From Euphorbia lathyris (taxonomy: Eukaryota > Streptophyta > Magnoliopsida > Malpighiales > Euphorbiaceae): DNA of 64,000 nucleotides. A program made the translations under genes and the position numbers. Position 1 is the stretch's first letter. Every line of letters starts with the position of its first letter. The stretch spans positions 80,753,256-80,817,255 of the forward strand of contig NC_088911.1 in assembly GCF_963576675.1 (NCBI RefSeq), written 5' to 3'. Of this stretch, positions 49,906 through 63,641 are shown piece by piece. The notes below the pieces were generated by a model that saw only the letters and a list, made by a program, of their open reading frames with translations, was not told the origin of the DNA and did not search any database.

Positions 49906-50385
49906 ATGGCTGGATATGGGTGGAATTCCAACAATCTTCCTACAAGCACGTACGCCGGCGCTCCACAAATCGCCTGTCGAATTTGTAACCAGGTTTTTAT
50001 GAGCAGTGAAGCTTTTCTTCATCACATCGAAATTCACATGTCTACGGATCATGATGGTTCTTCTGTTTCTGCCTCCAGAAGGATGTAGCAGCCACCACCG
50101 TCTCTTAATGCTTCGGGTGGTGGCTTGAGCCGTCTCTCCGGTCAAAGAAACAACTTCAGTTTTCCCATTCCAAATGTTTACAGTACTATGTTTAATCCGA
50201 ATCCTAATCAGTTTATTCATCCCCGGGCAGCCCCAGACATGTACTCTCCTTTTCCAACTGTGAGGAACAACTACGGGTTTGGGTCACAAAGTTTCCCTAT
50301 CGGTTTTCAGGCTCCGAGGAAATTCACCCAGCCATTTCTTCAGCAGCTGGAGAAACCCTTGATCCCTATTTCAATGAAACAATAA
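49906..50385 (+). pseudogene. Zinc-finger gene copy 6, nonsense codon and 3' deletion
   Basis: The ATG, TATA box (49823) and finger are present (with V32M and T34S in the finger loop), but codon 61 is TAG (50086-50088), so only the first 60 residues including the finger would be made. In addition, 132 bp are deleted between two TATTTC repeats, removing the EAR tail and the stop codon and joining the frame to the polyA region (stop at 50383-50385). A peptide with a finger but without EAR is conceivable. Confidence 0.85.
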
Positions 50386-52105
50386 ATATTATAATCAGAA
50401 AAAGAAAATATATGTAAGCCTTTTTTAAAACATTGCTTTTTTTTCCTTTCTGAGTTCACAGTTTTGTATGCTATGAATTCAATCTATTTTGTCTTCTTTA
50501 ATTACCAATTTTTGTCATTTGGTTATTAAATTAAATCTTTTTTTTTTTCAAAAATCTACCTAGTGAAGTAATTTAATTTATTGACATAAAGGCTAAATTT
50601 CACTTTAATATTTTATGAAAAGTATATAAATTTTATAAATTTACTCCTAACCTTTTCAAGTAAAATAAATTTTAATCCTTTTTTTTTCTTTTTTTTTTTG
50701 CAAAAAGCTACCTAGTGAAGTAATTTAATTTATTGACATAAAGGCTAAATTCCTCTCTAATATTTTCTGAAAAGTACATATTTGACTCTAACATATGAAA
50801 TTGTATAAATTTATTAGTAACCTTTTCAAGCAAAATCAATTTTAATTTTTTTTTCTTTCAAAAATCTACCTAGTGAAGTAATTTAATTTATTGGGATAAA
50901 AGCGAAATTTGTTACGCGCATTTTCAGAAAAATATAGATTCGACTCTAACATATGAAATGGTATATATTTACTCCTAACTATTTTAAGCAAAATCAATGT
51001 TACTTGTTCAGGGGCAGAACTCCATAGGGGGATAGTCCTTGAAATTGTTTCAAAATAATTTTCAAGCCCACTTTGTCAAAGAGTGAAAGACATGAAGAGG
51101 GGTTGTTGTAGATGTGACAATTATTGAATTTTTTTTACTGTATTCCAGGAGTAATACACCAATCAGTCAAAATAATTGTACATATCGCTTCATGGGAGAT
51201 GATTTGTGTAAGGAAAAAATGTACATGTGACATTAATTGATTTGTTAGGTGTATTACTCCTAGAGTATTCTAAATTTTTTGCTTATTATTGAGTTAGTGT
51301 CGGGTTTGTGTCATATCAATTATCGAGTTGATATGAAATGAGTCAACTCTAACTCAACTAAAAAAAATTTGTGTTATAACTATATATTAACCAAATTGGG
51401 TTAGTAATTTTGTATTGTGCTTTCGGATCATATGTAATTTTACTATGTACATATGTTAATGATGTCATTTAAAAATATAGTAGGATATAGTAATAGTTCT
51501 AAATAATTTATGTCGTTTTTGGATTAGCAGCTTAACTATGACCATCCAAAAATCCGCTAATATATCATTTTAGTTCGTGTAATGTGTTTATAAGTCGCAT
51601 GCAAAAATATGGAAGGTTCAAGCCATTTTTGCAATTAGTAATTGTAATTTTATTACGTTTACTAATTAAATGAAATATAAACACATTAGAGAATATGATA
51701 ATAATTTTAAATATTCATGACATTTTCGAGTTAGCAGGTCAACACCAATTCAACCCTAAAATTTATGTATCACTTTTCTCTCAACTAAAAAATTACTCCT
51801 TACCTACTAAACTAAATTCAAACACTATAATTACATATCGAGTAATCGATCGCGTATAAATTTATCATTCCTAGGTTGTTATTAGTGAAGATATATAGGA
51901 ATAAAAGATAGAAATAAGGTTTAACTATGAAGTTTTAATTTTTTTTAAATGACTCGTCGATGAACAACGATTGTTTCATTAAGTTGAACCTCGGCTCATC
52001 TAATGTCCTGGTTCTGCCACTACTGCTATATAATAGAAAATTTAAACAGGCTGAAAGAGAACGGTGGAGATCGGCAACAAGACTTCATCAGCAGCGGCAA
52101 TCTGA

Positions 52106-54942
52106 GTAAATTATGTCTAAAAATAAAAGATTTAAGTAAACTTCAGAGGTTTTACGTAAAACTCTATTTTCACAAGGTTCGTGAATTTTTTCTTCTAAAT
52201 AAAAAAGGTTACGTAAACTTAGTCAAACTATACGTAAATTATATCTAAAATAAAATATTTACATAAAGTTCAAAGGTTTTACGTAAAACTCTCATTTTCA
52301 CAACGTTTGTGGATTTTTCATCCTATAAAAACAAGGTTATGTAAATTATGTCCAACTTTATGTAATTTATGTCAAAAAATAAAAGATTTACGTAAAATTC
52401 ATAGGTTTTACGTAAAACTCTACTTTCACAAGGTTTGTGAATTTTTTTCTCCTAAATAAAAAAGGTTATGTAATTTTAGTCAAACTATACGTAAATTATA
52501 TATAAAAATAAAAGATTTACGTAAAGTTTAAAGATTTTACGTAAAACTCCAATTTTCACAAGCTTTGTAGATGTTTTCTCCTAAAATAACAAGGTTACGT
52601 AAATTTAGTCAAACCTTACGTAAATTTAGTCAAACCTTACATAAATTATGTCAAAAAATAAAAGATTTACATAAAATTCATAGGTTTTACGTAAAACTCT
52701 ATTTTCACAAGGTTTGTGAATTTTTCTCCTAAATAAAAAAGGTTACATAAATTTAGTCAAAATATACGTAAATTATATCTAAAAATAAAAGATTTACATA
52801 AAGTTCAAAGGTTTTACGTAAAACTCCAATTTTCACAAGGTTTGTGGATTTTTTCTCCTAAAATAACAAGGTTACGTAAATTTCGTCAAACCTTACATAA
52901 ATTATGTATAAAAATAAAAGATTTACGTAAAATTCATAGGTTTTACGTAAAACTCTATTTTCACAAGATTGTTTCTCCTAAACTAAAACGGTTACGTAAA
53001 TTTAGTCAAACCTTACGTAAATTATGTCTAAAAATAAAAGATTTACGTAAAACTCTATTTTCACAAGGTTTGTGAATTTTTTTCTCCTAAAATAAAAATG
53101 TTACATAAATTTAGTCAAACTATACGTAAATTATATTTAAAAATAAAATATTTACGTAAAGTTCAAAGGTTTTACGTAAAACTCTAATTTTCACAATGTT
53201 TGTGAACTTTTCTCCTAAAGTAAAAGGGTTACGTAAATTTAGTCAAACCTTACGTAAATTATGTCTAAAAATTAAAGATTTACGTAAAATTCATAGGTTT
53301 TACGTAAAACTCTATTTTTACAAGGTTTGTGAATTAATTAGTCAAACTATACGTAAATTATATCTAAAAATAAAATATTTACGTAAAGTTCAAAGGTTTT
53401 ACGTAAAACTCTAATTTTCACAATGTTTATTGATGTTTCTCCTAAAGTAAAAGGGTTACATAAATTTAGTCAAACCTTACGTAAAATTCATAGGTTTTAC
53501 GTAAAACTCTATTTTTAAAAGGTTTATGAATTTTTTTCTCGTAAAATAAAAAGGTTGCCTAAATTTAGTCAAAGTATACTTAAATTATGTCTAAAAATAA
53601 AATATTTACGTAAAGTTCAAAGGTATTACGTAAAACTCCATTTTTCACAAGATTTATGGATTTTTCTCATAAAATAAAAGGGTTACGTAAATTTAGTCAA
53701 ACCTTACATAAATTATATCTAAAAATAAAAGATTTGCGTAAAATCCAAAATTTTTACAGAAAACTCTATATTTCACAAGGTTTCTGTATTTTATCTCCTA
53801 ACATAACAAGGTTACGTAAATTTAGTCTAACTTTACGTAAATTATGTCTAAAAATAAAAGATTTACGTAAAGTTCAAATATTTTACGTAAAACTCTATTT
53901 TTCACAAGGTTTCTGGATTTTATTTCCTAAAGTAACAAGATTACGTAAATTTAGTCAAACTTTACGTAAATTATATCTAAAAATCAATGATTTACGTAAA
54001 GTTTAAAAGTTTTATGTAAAACTCAATTTTTCACAAGGTTTGTGAATTTTTTTATCCTAAAATAAGAAGGTTATATAAATTTAGTCAAACTATACGTAAA
54101 TTATATCTAAAAATAAAGGATTTATTTAAAGTTCAATGGTTTTACATAAAACTCTAATTTTCACAATGTTTGTGAATTTTTCTCCTAAAGTAAAAGGTTT
54201 ACGTAAATTTAGTCAATCTTATGTAAATTATGTCTAAAAATAAAAGATTTACGTAAAATTCACAGGTTTTACGTAAAACTCTATTTTCACAAGGTTTGTG
54301 AATTTTTTCCGCCTAAACTAAAAAGATTACGTAAATTTAGTCAAACTCTACGTAAATTATATCGAAATATAAAAGATTTACGTTAAGTTCAAAGGTTTTA
54401 TATGTAAAACTCTAATTTTCACAAGGTTTGTGGATTTTTTCTCCTAAAATAACAAGGTTACGTAAATTATGTCCAACTTAACGTCATTTATATCAAAATA
54501 TAAAAGATTTACGTAAAATTCATAGGTTTTACGTAAAACTCTATTTTCACAAGGTTTGTGAATTTTTTTCTCCTAAAATAAAAATGTTATATAAATTTAG
54601 TCAAACTATATGTAAATTATATCTAAAAATAAAATATTTACGTAAAGTTCAAAGGTTTTATGTAAAACTCTAATTTTCACAATGGTTGTGGATTTTTCTC
54701 GTAAAGTAAAAGGGTTACGTAAATTTAGTCAAACCTTACGTAAATTATGTCTAAAAATAAAAGCTTTACGTAAAATTCATAGGCTTTACGTAAAACTCTA
54801 TTTTCACAAGGTTTGTGAATTTTTTCCCCCCTAAAAGAAAAAGATTACGTAATTTAGTCAAACTATACATAATTATATCTAAAAATAAAAGATTTGCGTT
54901 AATTTCAAAGGTTTTATGTAAAACTCTATTTTCACAAGGTTT
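52106..54942 (+). repeat. TTACGTAA dimeric satellite, second array
   Basis: About 22 monomers of about 128 bp with the same A/B alternation as the first array, collinear with 8312-14592 minus the CACTA. Frames at 52842-53075, 53196-53414 and 53656-54006 are satellite translations identical to those of the first array and not genes. Confidence 0.85.
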
Positions 54943-55528
54943 CTATTTAACGTTCATAATTTGCTTTTTACGTAAATAAAATCTAACAATAGAGGAAAAG
55001 TTCAGTTTTTCCTGAAACTTGATTTTTCGCAAAGTTGGTGGATTTACATGAATTACTTCTGATAATATAGGATTTAAATTTCACATGAAATTAATGATTT
55101 TTTTGGATAATAATAAATACTAATAATTTACTAAAATTAAGTATGATTTCTTGTGAATAATGTGTAAACTGAATTATTTTTGGTAAAATTTAAAGGTTTT
55201 AAGTGATTTTTTCCATAATTAGTGATAGTTTATGAATTTTTGCCAACATTAGTAATTTTTTTTCTTTTAACAGTTTAAGCCAATTTGTGAGTGGGATGAG
55301 AATAACAACCTATCAAACTCCAATAAAAAAAATCGAAGCATTAGTGGGGAAGGAAAAGTAATTGAGGAAGGAGGTTAGTTAAAAAAAAATTGTAACCGGA
55401 TGAAACAGTTACCAATTTAAAACTAATTGAATCCATCATTACTATATTTTATTCTAGTATCAAATCAATGGTGATCACAGCAACGTAAATTTTACTTTGT
55501 TTACAACAAAGTAACAGTAGCCCACACC
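52106..55528. mobile_element. Truncated copy of the satellite-bearing Mutator-like element
   Basis: This matches 8312-15209 in unit 1 nearly base for base, including the right terminal repeat and the adjoining CTATAATTAC, but lacks the left 1.9 kb and the CACTA insertion. The left edge is a rearrangement join (two shared bases, GT) and not a transposon end, so it arrived by recombination, not transposition. Confidence 0.85.
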
Positions 55529-56991
55529 CTATAATTACATATCGAGTAATTGATCGCCTATAAATTTATCATTCCTAGGTTGTTATTGGTAAGATATATA
55601 GGAATAAAAGATAGAAATAAGGTTTAACTATGAAGTTTTAATTTTTTTTAAATGACTCGTCGATGAACAACGATTGTTTCATTAAGTTGAACCTCGGCTC
55701 ATCTAATGTCCTGGTTCTGCCACTACTGCTATATAATAGAAAATTTGAATGAACTAACTTGATAATTATTAAACTGTCATATCAGACATTTCCAAACATA
55801 TTAATTTGTCGATAAACTCAAGTAGTTTTGCACATTTTTGTGGTTATTATTTCTAACTATATTAGTAACATAGTAAACATTTTAGACACTTTGACAAAAA
55901 GAGAGAGAGAGAGAGAGAGAGGTGGAATGGTTAAGAAGCAAACGGAGAAGAGAATTTGACGAAGGGAAAATCAATCAGTGACAGGTCTCACTACACTGAT
56001 AAACAGGTTGAAAGAGAACGGTGGAGATCGGCAACAAGACTTCATCAGCAGCGGCAATCTGAGTGAGGCAATCGGAGTGACGGAAAATGGAGGAGGGAGA
56101 TGGAGAACGTGTTTTGCCGTGAAAGAGAGTTTTTATTTGATGAGCTGTTATAAGTGAAGGACAGGTGTCAATTAGTATATGGAAGGTTCTTTTAGTGAGT
56201 TGCAGGACCAGGACCTTCCTATAAACTCCCCACCTCATATAGGATCATTATATATGATCAAACGGGGGCAATCATAACTTGATACAGAGACTACATAATA
56301 ACTATAAATCTAGCCATGCTTTTTGTCATTATATATGGTCAAACGATGGGTAATCATGACTCGATATAAACGTATTAAATAGAAAAAAAAACTATGAGTT
56401 ATGCTTAAATGTTAGAAGATGAAAAAAGTATTTCATTGTGGTATTAATACCAAACCACTTCAAAAAAAAAACTCTAATGTCATTTGCCTTTATAAAAAAG
56501 GTCAAATATATGAATATCATAATTAAGTACAAAATTACAACTAAGTCATATCACTAAATTTAATTCTTAATATGTCATTATTCTCTCTATATATTATGAT
56601 TTTATACCATAATTTAAAAATTATAGACTCAAATTCAGAAATTATAAACCTTAGAAAATATATTCTAGACTTCTAATTTATAAACTCTAATCCTTAAAAT
56701 ATATTAAAAGTACTGATTTTAATAGTTTGATACAATCCAAAATTATAACTTGTCATAGTTGTAAATAGTTTTTAAAATATGAATTTTCTGGGTAATTTTC
56801 CCTTATAAAAATGTCATTAACCACATTCAATTCACTCTTAAACAAATTGATTTTTCCAATTTTTTTCTTACTATTAACTCTTCCAATTCTTTTCTTAAAA
56901 AAAACCCTTCCAAATCTTGTCTTTTGTTCTATAATATCACTAACAATTTTTACATTTTAAAAAATAATAACTAACAATTTATAAAAAAGAA

Positions 56992-57572
56992 GAGTTGAGA
57001 TGCAAAAATACCCCTAACGTTTTGGGCCAGGAGCAATTTTATCCCTGACGTCTAAAATGGTGCAATTTTACCCCTAATGTTGGAAGTCAAAAGCAATTTT
57101 ACCCCTAACGTTGGAAGTCAGGAGCAATTTTACCCCTAACGTTAATAAATTGGGTCGATTTGAGAAATAATTCATCAAACTGTCTTCTCGCTCATGAATC
57201 TTGTTATCTACACTTCATATGTGTGTTATTTTATCAGTAACAAATCACAAACATTCATTGGAATGTGAAAAAAATAAAAAAATATACTGTCTTTTTTGTA
57301 CGGATTAGATAAAAAAAAATCTAAAAATCCACCGAATTTATAAATATTAATCTCAAATTCTATTATTAAATTATAAAAAATATGAAATCCTTTTTTTAGA
57401 CGAATTATTATGCAATTGGTGCAGAATAATGAATAAAAATATCTGTATTTTATAATAGTGTCTGAAATTGACCCAATTTATCAACGTTAGTGGTAAAATT
57501 GCACCATTTTAGACGTTAGGGGTAAAATTGCTCCTAGCCCAAAACGTTAGGGATATTTTTGCACCTTAACCC
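56992..57572. mobile_element. Mutator-like MITE, unit 7 copy
   Basis: 581 bp, left end GAGTTGAG (one substitution), right end CTTAACCC. Confidence 0.8.
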
Positions 57573-58485
57573 AAAAACGAATTATCATTTTTCTAAGAGC
57601 ATGCCACATCATCAAAATCCCATCAAATCCAATTACCTTTTTTTTTCTTACGATTAAACTCTTCCAATTCATACATTTTGTTCTATAATATCACTAACAA
57701 TTTTTACATTTAAAAAAAAATGTTCTGTTTGTAAGAGCATGCAACATCATCAAAATGGCATCTAAAATTCTCTTCTAATCTTCTTTCTGTTTCTGTTATT
57801 ATATGTAATATAGATTTCATGATTTATATAATCTGTACTTATATGTTGTTTGATAGAAATAAAAATTAAGTGCTGAAAAAATATAAAATTAAATACTGAA
57901 TTTTAAATACCGAATATAAACAATTAGTTGATAATACAAACACACGTGAATTACCTTAAAAAATCACATTTAAATTAAATAAGTGCTTAATTTTTAATTT
58001 AAATGATTAGATGAGTTATCAAACAAGGTATTGGCCTAAAATTTCAATTGCGTTTAATAACCATATGTTCTTATCTAATTGATTCAATAACCTGTCCAGT
58101 TACATTCAATATCTCCATAATCTCGTCTAATTGCATTGGATAACCCAAAAATTCAACTGTCCCGTGAACTTTCAAAATTTCCTAATTTGTTGTCTATTTA
58201 TCACATTCTTTTGATACGTGACGAGCATTTTGAGACATGACGGAGCGTGTCTTCCATTTTCAGCATGCAACAAATTTTATTAAGAATTATGAGGTTATTA
58301 GGTACAATACGTGGGATCATTTGTAACTTTTAGAAATTCAGATGTTGCCCCTATACTCCAAAACTTTCCCTCCACTCTGAACTTTTTATTTGATGAGTCA
58401 TATCCTCTGCACATAATAATTAAGATACTATATTTGCCATTTTATACAACTTAGCACATGACCTGTGTATGGTAACCAAATTAGC

Positions 58486-58492
58486 TATAAAT
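58486..58492 (+). promoter_or_regulatory. TATA box of copy 7
   Basis: TATAAAT lies 83 bp before the ATG, with the conserved C+T-rich leader following. Confidence 0.65.
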
Positions 58493-58568
58493 TACACCCC
58501 TCTTCTCTCTTGCCCTCTCTTCAGATTATCAAAAAAAGACACAAATTCAATTTTCAAACCCTGAATCT

Positions 58569-59084
58569 ATGGCTGGATATGGGTGGAATTCCAACAATCT
58601 TCCTACAAGCACGTACGCCGGTGCTCCACAAATCGCCTGTCGAATTTGTAACCAGGTTTTTGTGAGCACTGAAGCTTTTCTTCATCACATCGAAATTCAC
58701 ATGTCTACGGATCATGATGGTTCTTCTGTTTCTGCCTCCAGAAGGATGCAGCAGCCACCACCATCTCTTAATGCTTCCGGTGGTGGCTTGAGCCGTCTCT
58801 CCGGTCAAAGAAACAACTTCAGTTTTCCCATTCCAAATGTTTACAGTACTATGTTTAATCCGAATCCTAATCAGTTTATTCATCCCCGGGCAGCGCCACA
58901 AATGTACTCTCCTTTTCCAACTGTGAGGAACAACTACGGGTTTGGGTCACAAAGTTTCCCTATCCCTTTTCAGGCTCCGAGGAAATTCACCAAGCCATTT
59001 CTTCAGCAGCTGGAGAAACCCTTGATCCCTATTTCTGATTCTGATTCTGAGTTTGAAGTGCTAGACTTGAACTTGAAGCTGTAG
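58569..59084 (+). CDS. C2H2 zinc-finger EAR repressor, copy 7, intact
   Basis: An intact 171-residue protein with the finger at residues 24-44 (C24, C27, H40, H44), an S/P/N-rich linker, acidic SDSDSEFEV and the terminal EAR motif LDLNLKL. It has a complete promoter, leader, stop and polyA signal (59176). It shares Q in APQMYSPF and K in RKFTK with copy 2, and R in GLSRLSG with copies 4-6, so its sequence is a mix of the two subtypes. It is likely a nuclear transcriptional repressor. DNA target and expression are unknown. Confidence 0.85.
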   Translation: MAGYGWNSNNLPTSTYAGAPQIACRICNQVFVSTEAFLHHIEIHMSTDHDGSSVSASRRMQQPPPSLNASGGGLSRLSGQRNNFSFPIPNVYSTMFNPNPNQFIHPRAAPQMYSPFPTVRNNYGFGSQSFPIPFQAPRKFTKPFLQQLEKPLIPISDSDSEFEVLDLNLKL

Positions 59085-62000
59085 AGCAGCATAAAGATTA
59101 GGGTTTTGTTCAGGACAATACCTAACCCTAGCTATGGCTATGGTTAGGTTCGATGTATTTTTATTTCACTGAAACAATAAATATTATAATCAGAAAAAGA
59201 AAATATATGTAAGCCTTTTTTAAAACATTGCTTTTTTTTCCTTTATGAGTTCACAGTTTTGTATGCTATGAATTCAATCTATTTTGTCTCCTTTAATTAC
59301 CAATTTTTGTCATTTGGTTATCAAATTAAATCTTTTTTTTTCAAAAATCTACCTAGTGAATTAATTTAATTTATTGACATAAAGGCTAAATTTCACTTTA
59401 ATATTTTATGAAAAGTATATAAATTTTATAAATTTACTCCTAACCTTTTCAAGTAAAATCAATTTTAATCCTTTTTTTTCTTTTTTTTTTGCAAAAAGCT
59501 ACCTAGTGAAGTAATTTAATTTATTGACATAAAGGCTAAATTCCTCTCTAATATTTTCTGAAAAGTACATATTTGACTCTAACATATGAAATTGTATAAA
59601 TTTATTAGTAACCTTTTCAAGCAAAATCAATTTTAATTTTTTTTTTCTTTCAAAAATCTACCTAGTGAAGTAATTTAATTTATTGGGATAAAAGCGAAAT
59701 TTGTTACGCGCATTTTCAGAAAAATATAGATTCGACTCTAACATATGAAATGGTATATATTTACTCCTAACTATTTTAAGCAAAATCAATGTTACTTGTC
59801 CAGGGGCAGAACTCCATAGGGGGATAGTCCTTGAAATTTGTTTCAAAATAATTTTCAAGCCCACTTTGTCAAAGAGTGAAAGACATGAAGAGGGGTTGTT
59901 GTAGATGTGACAATTATTGAATTTTTTTTTACTGTATTCCAGGAGTAATACACCAATCAGTCAAAATAATTGTACATACCGCTTCATGGGAGATGATTTG
60001 TGTAAGGAAAAAAAATGTACATGTGACATTAATTGATTTGTTAGGTGTATTACTCCTAGAGTATTCTAAATTTTTTGCTTATTATTGAGTTAGTGTCGGG
60101 TTCGTGTCATATCAATTATCCAGTTGATATGAAATGAGTCAACTCTAACTCAACTCAAAAAAATTTGTGTTATAACTATATATTAACCAAATTGGGTTAG
60201 TAATTTTGTATTGTGCTTTCGGATCATATGTAATTTTACTATGTACATATGTTAATGATGTCATTTAAAAATATAGTAGGATATAGTAATAGTTCTAAAT
60301 AATTTATGTCGTTTTTGGATTAGCAGCTTAACTATGACCATCCAAAAATCCGCTAATATATCATTTTAGTTCGTGTAATGTGTTTATAAGTCGCATGCAA
60401 AAATATGGAAGGTTCAAGCCATTTTTGCAATTAGTAATTGTAATTTTATTACGTTTACTAATTAAATGAAATATAAACACATTAGAGAATATGATAATAA
60501 TTTTAAATATTTATAACATTTTCGAGTTAGCAGGTCAACACCAATTCAACCCTAAAATTTATGTATCACTTTTCTCTCAACTAAAAAATTACTCCTTACC
60601 TACTAAACTAAATTCAAACACTATAATTACATATCGAGTAATCGATCGCGTATAAATTTATCATTCCTAGGTTGTTATTAGTGAAGATATATAGGAATAA
60701 AAGATAGAAATAAGGTTTAACTATGAAGTTTTAATTTTTTTTAAATGACTCGTCGATGAACAACGATTGTTTCATTAAGTTGAACCTCGGCTCATCTAAT
60801 GTCCCGGTTCTGCCACTACTGCTATATAATAGAAAATTTGAATGAACTAACTTGACAATTATTAAACTGTCATATCAGACATTTCCAAACATATTAATTT
60901 GTCGATAAACTGAAGTAGTTTTGCACATTTTTGTGGTTATTATTTCTAACTATATTAGTAACATAGTAAACATTTTAGACACTTTGACAAAAAAAAAGAG
61001 AGAGAGAGAGAGAGGGAGAGAGAGGTGGAATGGTTAAGAAGCAAACGGAGAAGAGAATTTGACGAAGGGAAAATCAATCAGTGACAGGTCTCACTACACT
61101 GATAAACAGGCTGAAAGAGAACGGTGGAGATCGGCAACAAGACTTCATCAGCAGCGGCAATCTGAGTGAGGCAATCGGAGTGACGGAAAATGGAGGAGGG
61201 AGATGGAGAACAAAGTGTTTTGCCGTGAAAGAGAGTTTTTATTTGATGAGCTGTTATAAGTGAAGGACAGGTGTCAATTAGTATATGGAAGGTTCTTTTA
61301 GTGAGTTGGAGGACCAGGACCTTCCTATAAATTCCCCACCTAATATAGGATCATTATATATGATCAAACGGGGGGCAATCATAACTTGATAGACTATATA
61401 ATAACTATAAATCTAGCCATGCTTTTTGTCATTATATATGGTCAAACGATGGGTAATCATGACTCGATATAAACGTATTAAATAGAAAAAAAAACTATGA
61501 GTTATGCTTAAATGTTAGAAGATGAAAAAAGTATTTCATTGTGGTATTAATACCAAACCACTTCAAAAAAAAACTCTAATGTCATTTGCCTTTATAAAAA
61601 GGGTCAAATATATGAATATCATAATTAAGTACAAAATTACAACTAAGTCATATCACTAAATTTAATTCTTAATATATCATTATTCTCTCTATATATTATG
61701 ATTTTATACCATAATTTAAAAATTATAGACTCAAATTCAGAAATTATAAACCTTAGAAAATATATTCTAGACTTCTAATTTATAAACTCTAATCCTTAAA
61801 ATATATTAAAAGTACTGATTTTACTAGTTTGATATAATACAAAATTATAACTTGTCATAGTTGTAAATAGTTTTTAAAATATGAATTTTCTGGGTAATTT
61901 TCCCTTATAAAAATGTCATTAACCACATTCAATTCACTCTTAAACAAATTGATTTTTCCAATTTTTTTCTTACTATTAACTCTTCCAATTCTTTTCTTAA

Positions 62001-62095
62001 AAAAAACCCTTCCAAATCTTGTCTTTTGTTCTATAATATCACTAACAATTTTTACATTTAAAAAAATAATAACTAACAATTTATAAAAAAAAGAA

Positions 62096-62677
62096 GAGTT
62101 GAGATGCAAAAATACCCCTAACGTTTTGGGCCAGGAGCAATTTTATCCCTGACGTCTAAAATGGTGCAATTTTACCCCTAACGTTGGAAGTTAAGAGCAA
62201 TTTTACCCCTAACGTTGGAAGTCAGGAGCAATTTTACCCCTAACGTTAATAAATTGGGTCTATTTGAGAAATAATTCATCAAACTGTCTTCTCGCTCATG
62301 AATCTTATTATCTACACTTCATATGTGTGTTATTTTATCATTAACAAATCACAAACATTCATTGGAATTTGAAAAAAATAAAAAAATATACTGTCTTTTT
62401 TGTACGGATTAGATAAAAAAAAATTCTAAAAATCCACCGAATTTATAAATATTAATCTCAAATTCTATTATTAAATTATAAAAAATATGAAATCCTTTTT
62501 TTAGACGAATTATTATGCAATTGGTGCAGAATAATGAATAAAAATATCTGTATTTTATAATAGTGTCTGAAATTGACCAAATTTATCAACGTTAGGGGTA
62601 AAATTGCACCATTTTAGACGTTAGGGGTAAAATTGCTCCTAGCCCAAAACGTTAGGGATATTTTTGCACCTTAACCC
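62096..62677. mobile_element. Mutator-like MITE, unit 8 copy
   Basis: About 582 bp, ends GAGTTGAG and CTTAACCC. The left-end substitution (GAGTTGAG) is shared with the unit 7 copy. Confidence 0.8.
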
Positions 62678-63641
62678 AAAAAAGAATTTTCATTTTTCTA
62701 AGAGCATGCCACATCATCAAAATCCCATCAAATCCAATTACCTTTTTTTTTTCTTACGATTAAACTCTTCCAATTCATACCTTTTGTTCTATAATATCAC
62801 TAACAATTTTTACATTTAAAAAAAATGTTGTGTTTGTAAGAGCATGCAACATCATCAAAATGACATCTAAAATTCTCTTCTAATCTTCTTTTTGTTTCTG
62901 TTATTATATGTAATATAGATTTCATGATTTATATAATCTGTACTTATATGTTGTTTGATAGAAATAAAAATTAAGTGCTGAAAAAATATAAAATTAAATA
63001 CTGAATTTTAATTTTATATATAAACAATTAGTTGATAATACAAACACACGTGAATTACCTTCAAAAAATCACATTTAAATTAAATAAGTGCTTAATTTTT
63101 AATTTAAATGATTAGATGAGTTATCAAATAAGGTATTGGCCTAAAATTTCAATTGCGTTTAATAACCCTATGTTCGTATCTAATTGATTCAATAACCTGT
63201 CCAGTTACATTCAATATCTCCATAATCTCGTCTAATTGCATTGGATAACCCAAAAATTCAACTGTCCCGTGAACTTTCAAAATTTCCTAATTTGTTGTCT
63301 ATTTATCACATTCTTTTGATACGTGACGAGCATGTTGAGACATGACGGAGCGTGTCTTCCATTTTCAGCATGCAACAAATTTTATTAAGAATTATGAGGT
63401 TATTAGAAATTCAGATGTTGCCCCTATACTCCAAAACTTTCCCTCCACTCTGAACTTTTTATTTGATGAGTCATATCCTCTGCACATAATAATTAAGATA
63501 CTATATTTGCCATTTTATACAACTTAGCACATGACCTGTGTATGGTAACCAAATTAGCTATAAATTACACCCCTCTTCTCTCTTGCCCTCTCTTCAGATT
63601 ATCAAAAAAAGACACAAATTCAATTTTCAAACCCTGAATCT

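Larger units (their letters stand above)
48357..56991 (+). repeat. Array unit 6, chimeric
   Basis: About 8.6 kb. It starts as a normal unit with gene copy 6. In the conserved patch a 264-bp deletion (near 52043) and, 60 bp on, a join to satellite at 52106 lead into the 3' part of the satellite-bearing Mutator-like element (to 55528). A second copy of the unit tail follows from TATAATTAC onward, so the tail (GA tract region) is partly duplicated within this unit. Confidence 0.85.
56992..62095 (+). repeat. Array unit 7
   Basis: About 5.1 kb, complete and with no large insertion, so it is the best model of the basic unit. It holds intact gene copy 7, the triple tail repeat, a GA tract near 60996 and the conserved patch, which has a small private insertion (AAA within GAACAAAGTG near 61208). 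Confidence 0.9.

Noticed and set aside
61081..61263. 60-codon frame in the conserved patch of unit 7
   Set aside because: It opens at GTG, and the frame differs between units (a private AAA insertion here). No recognisable product.
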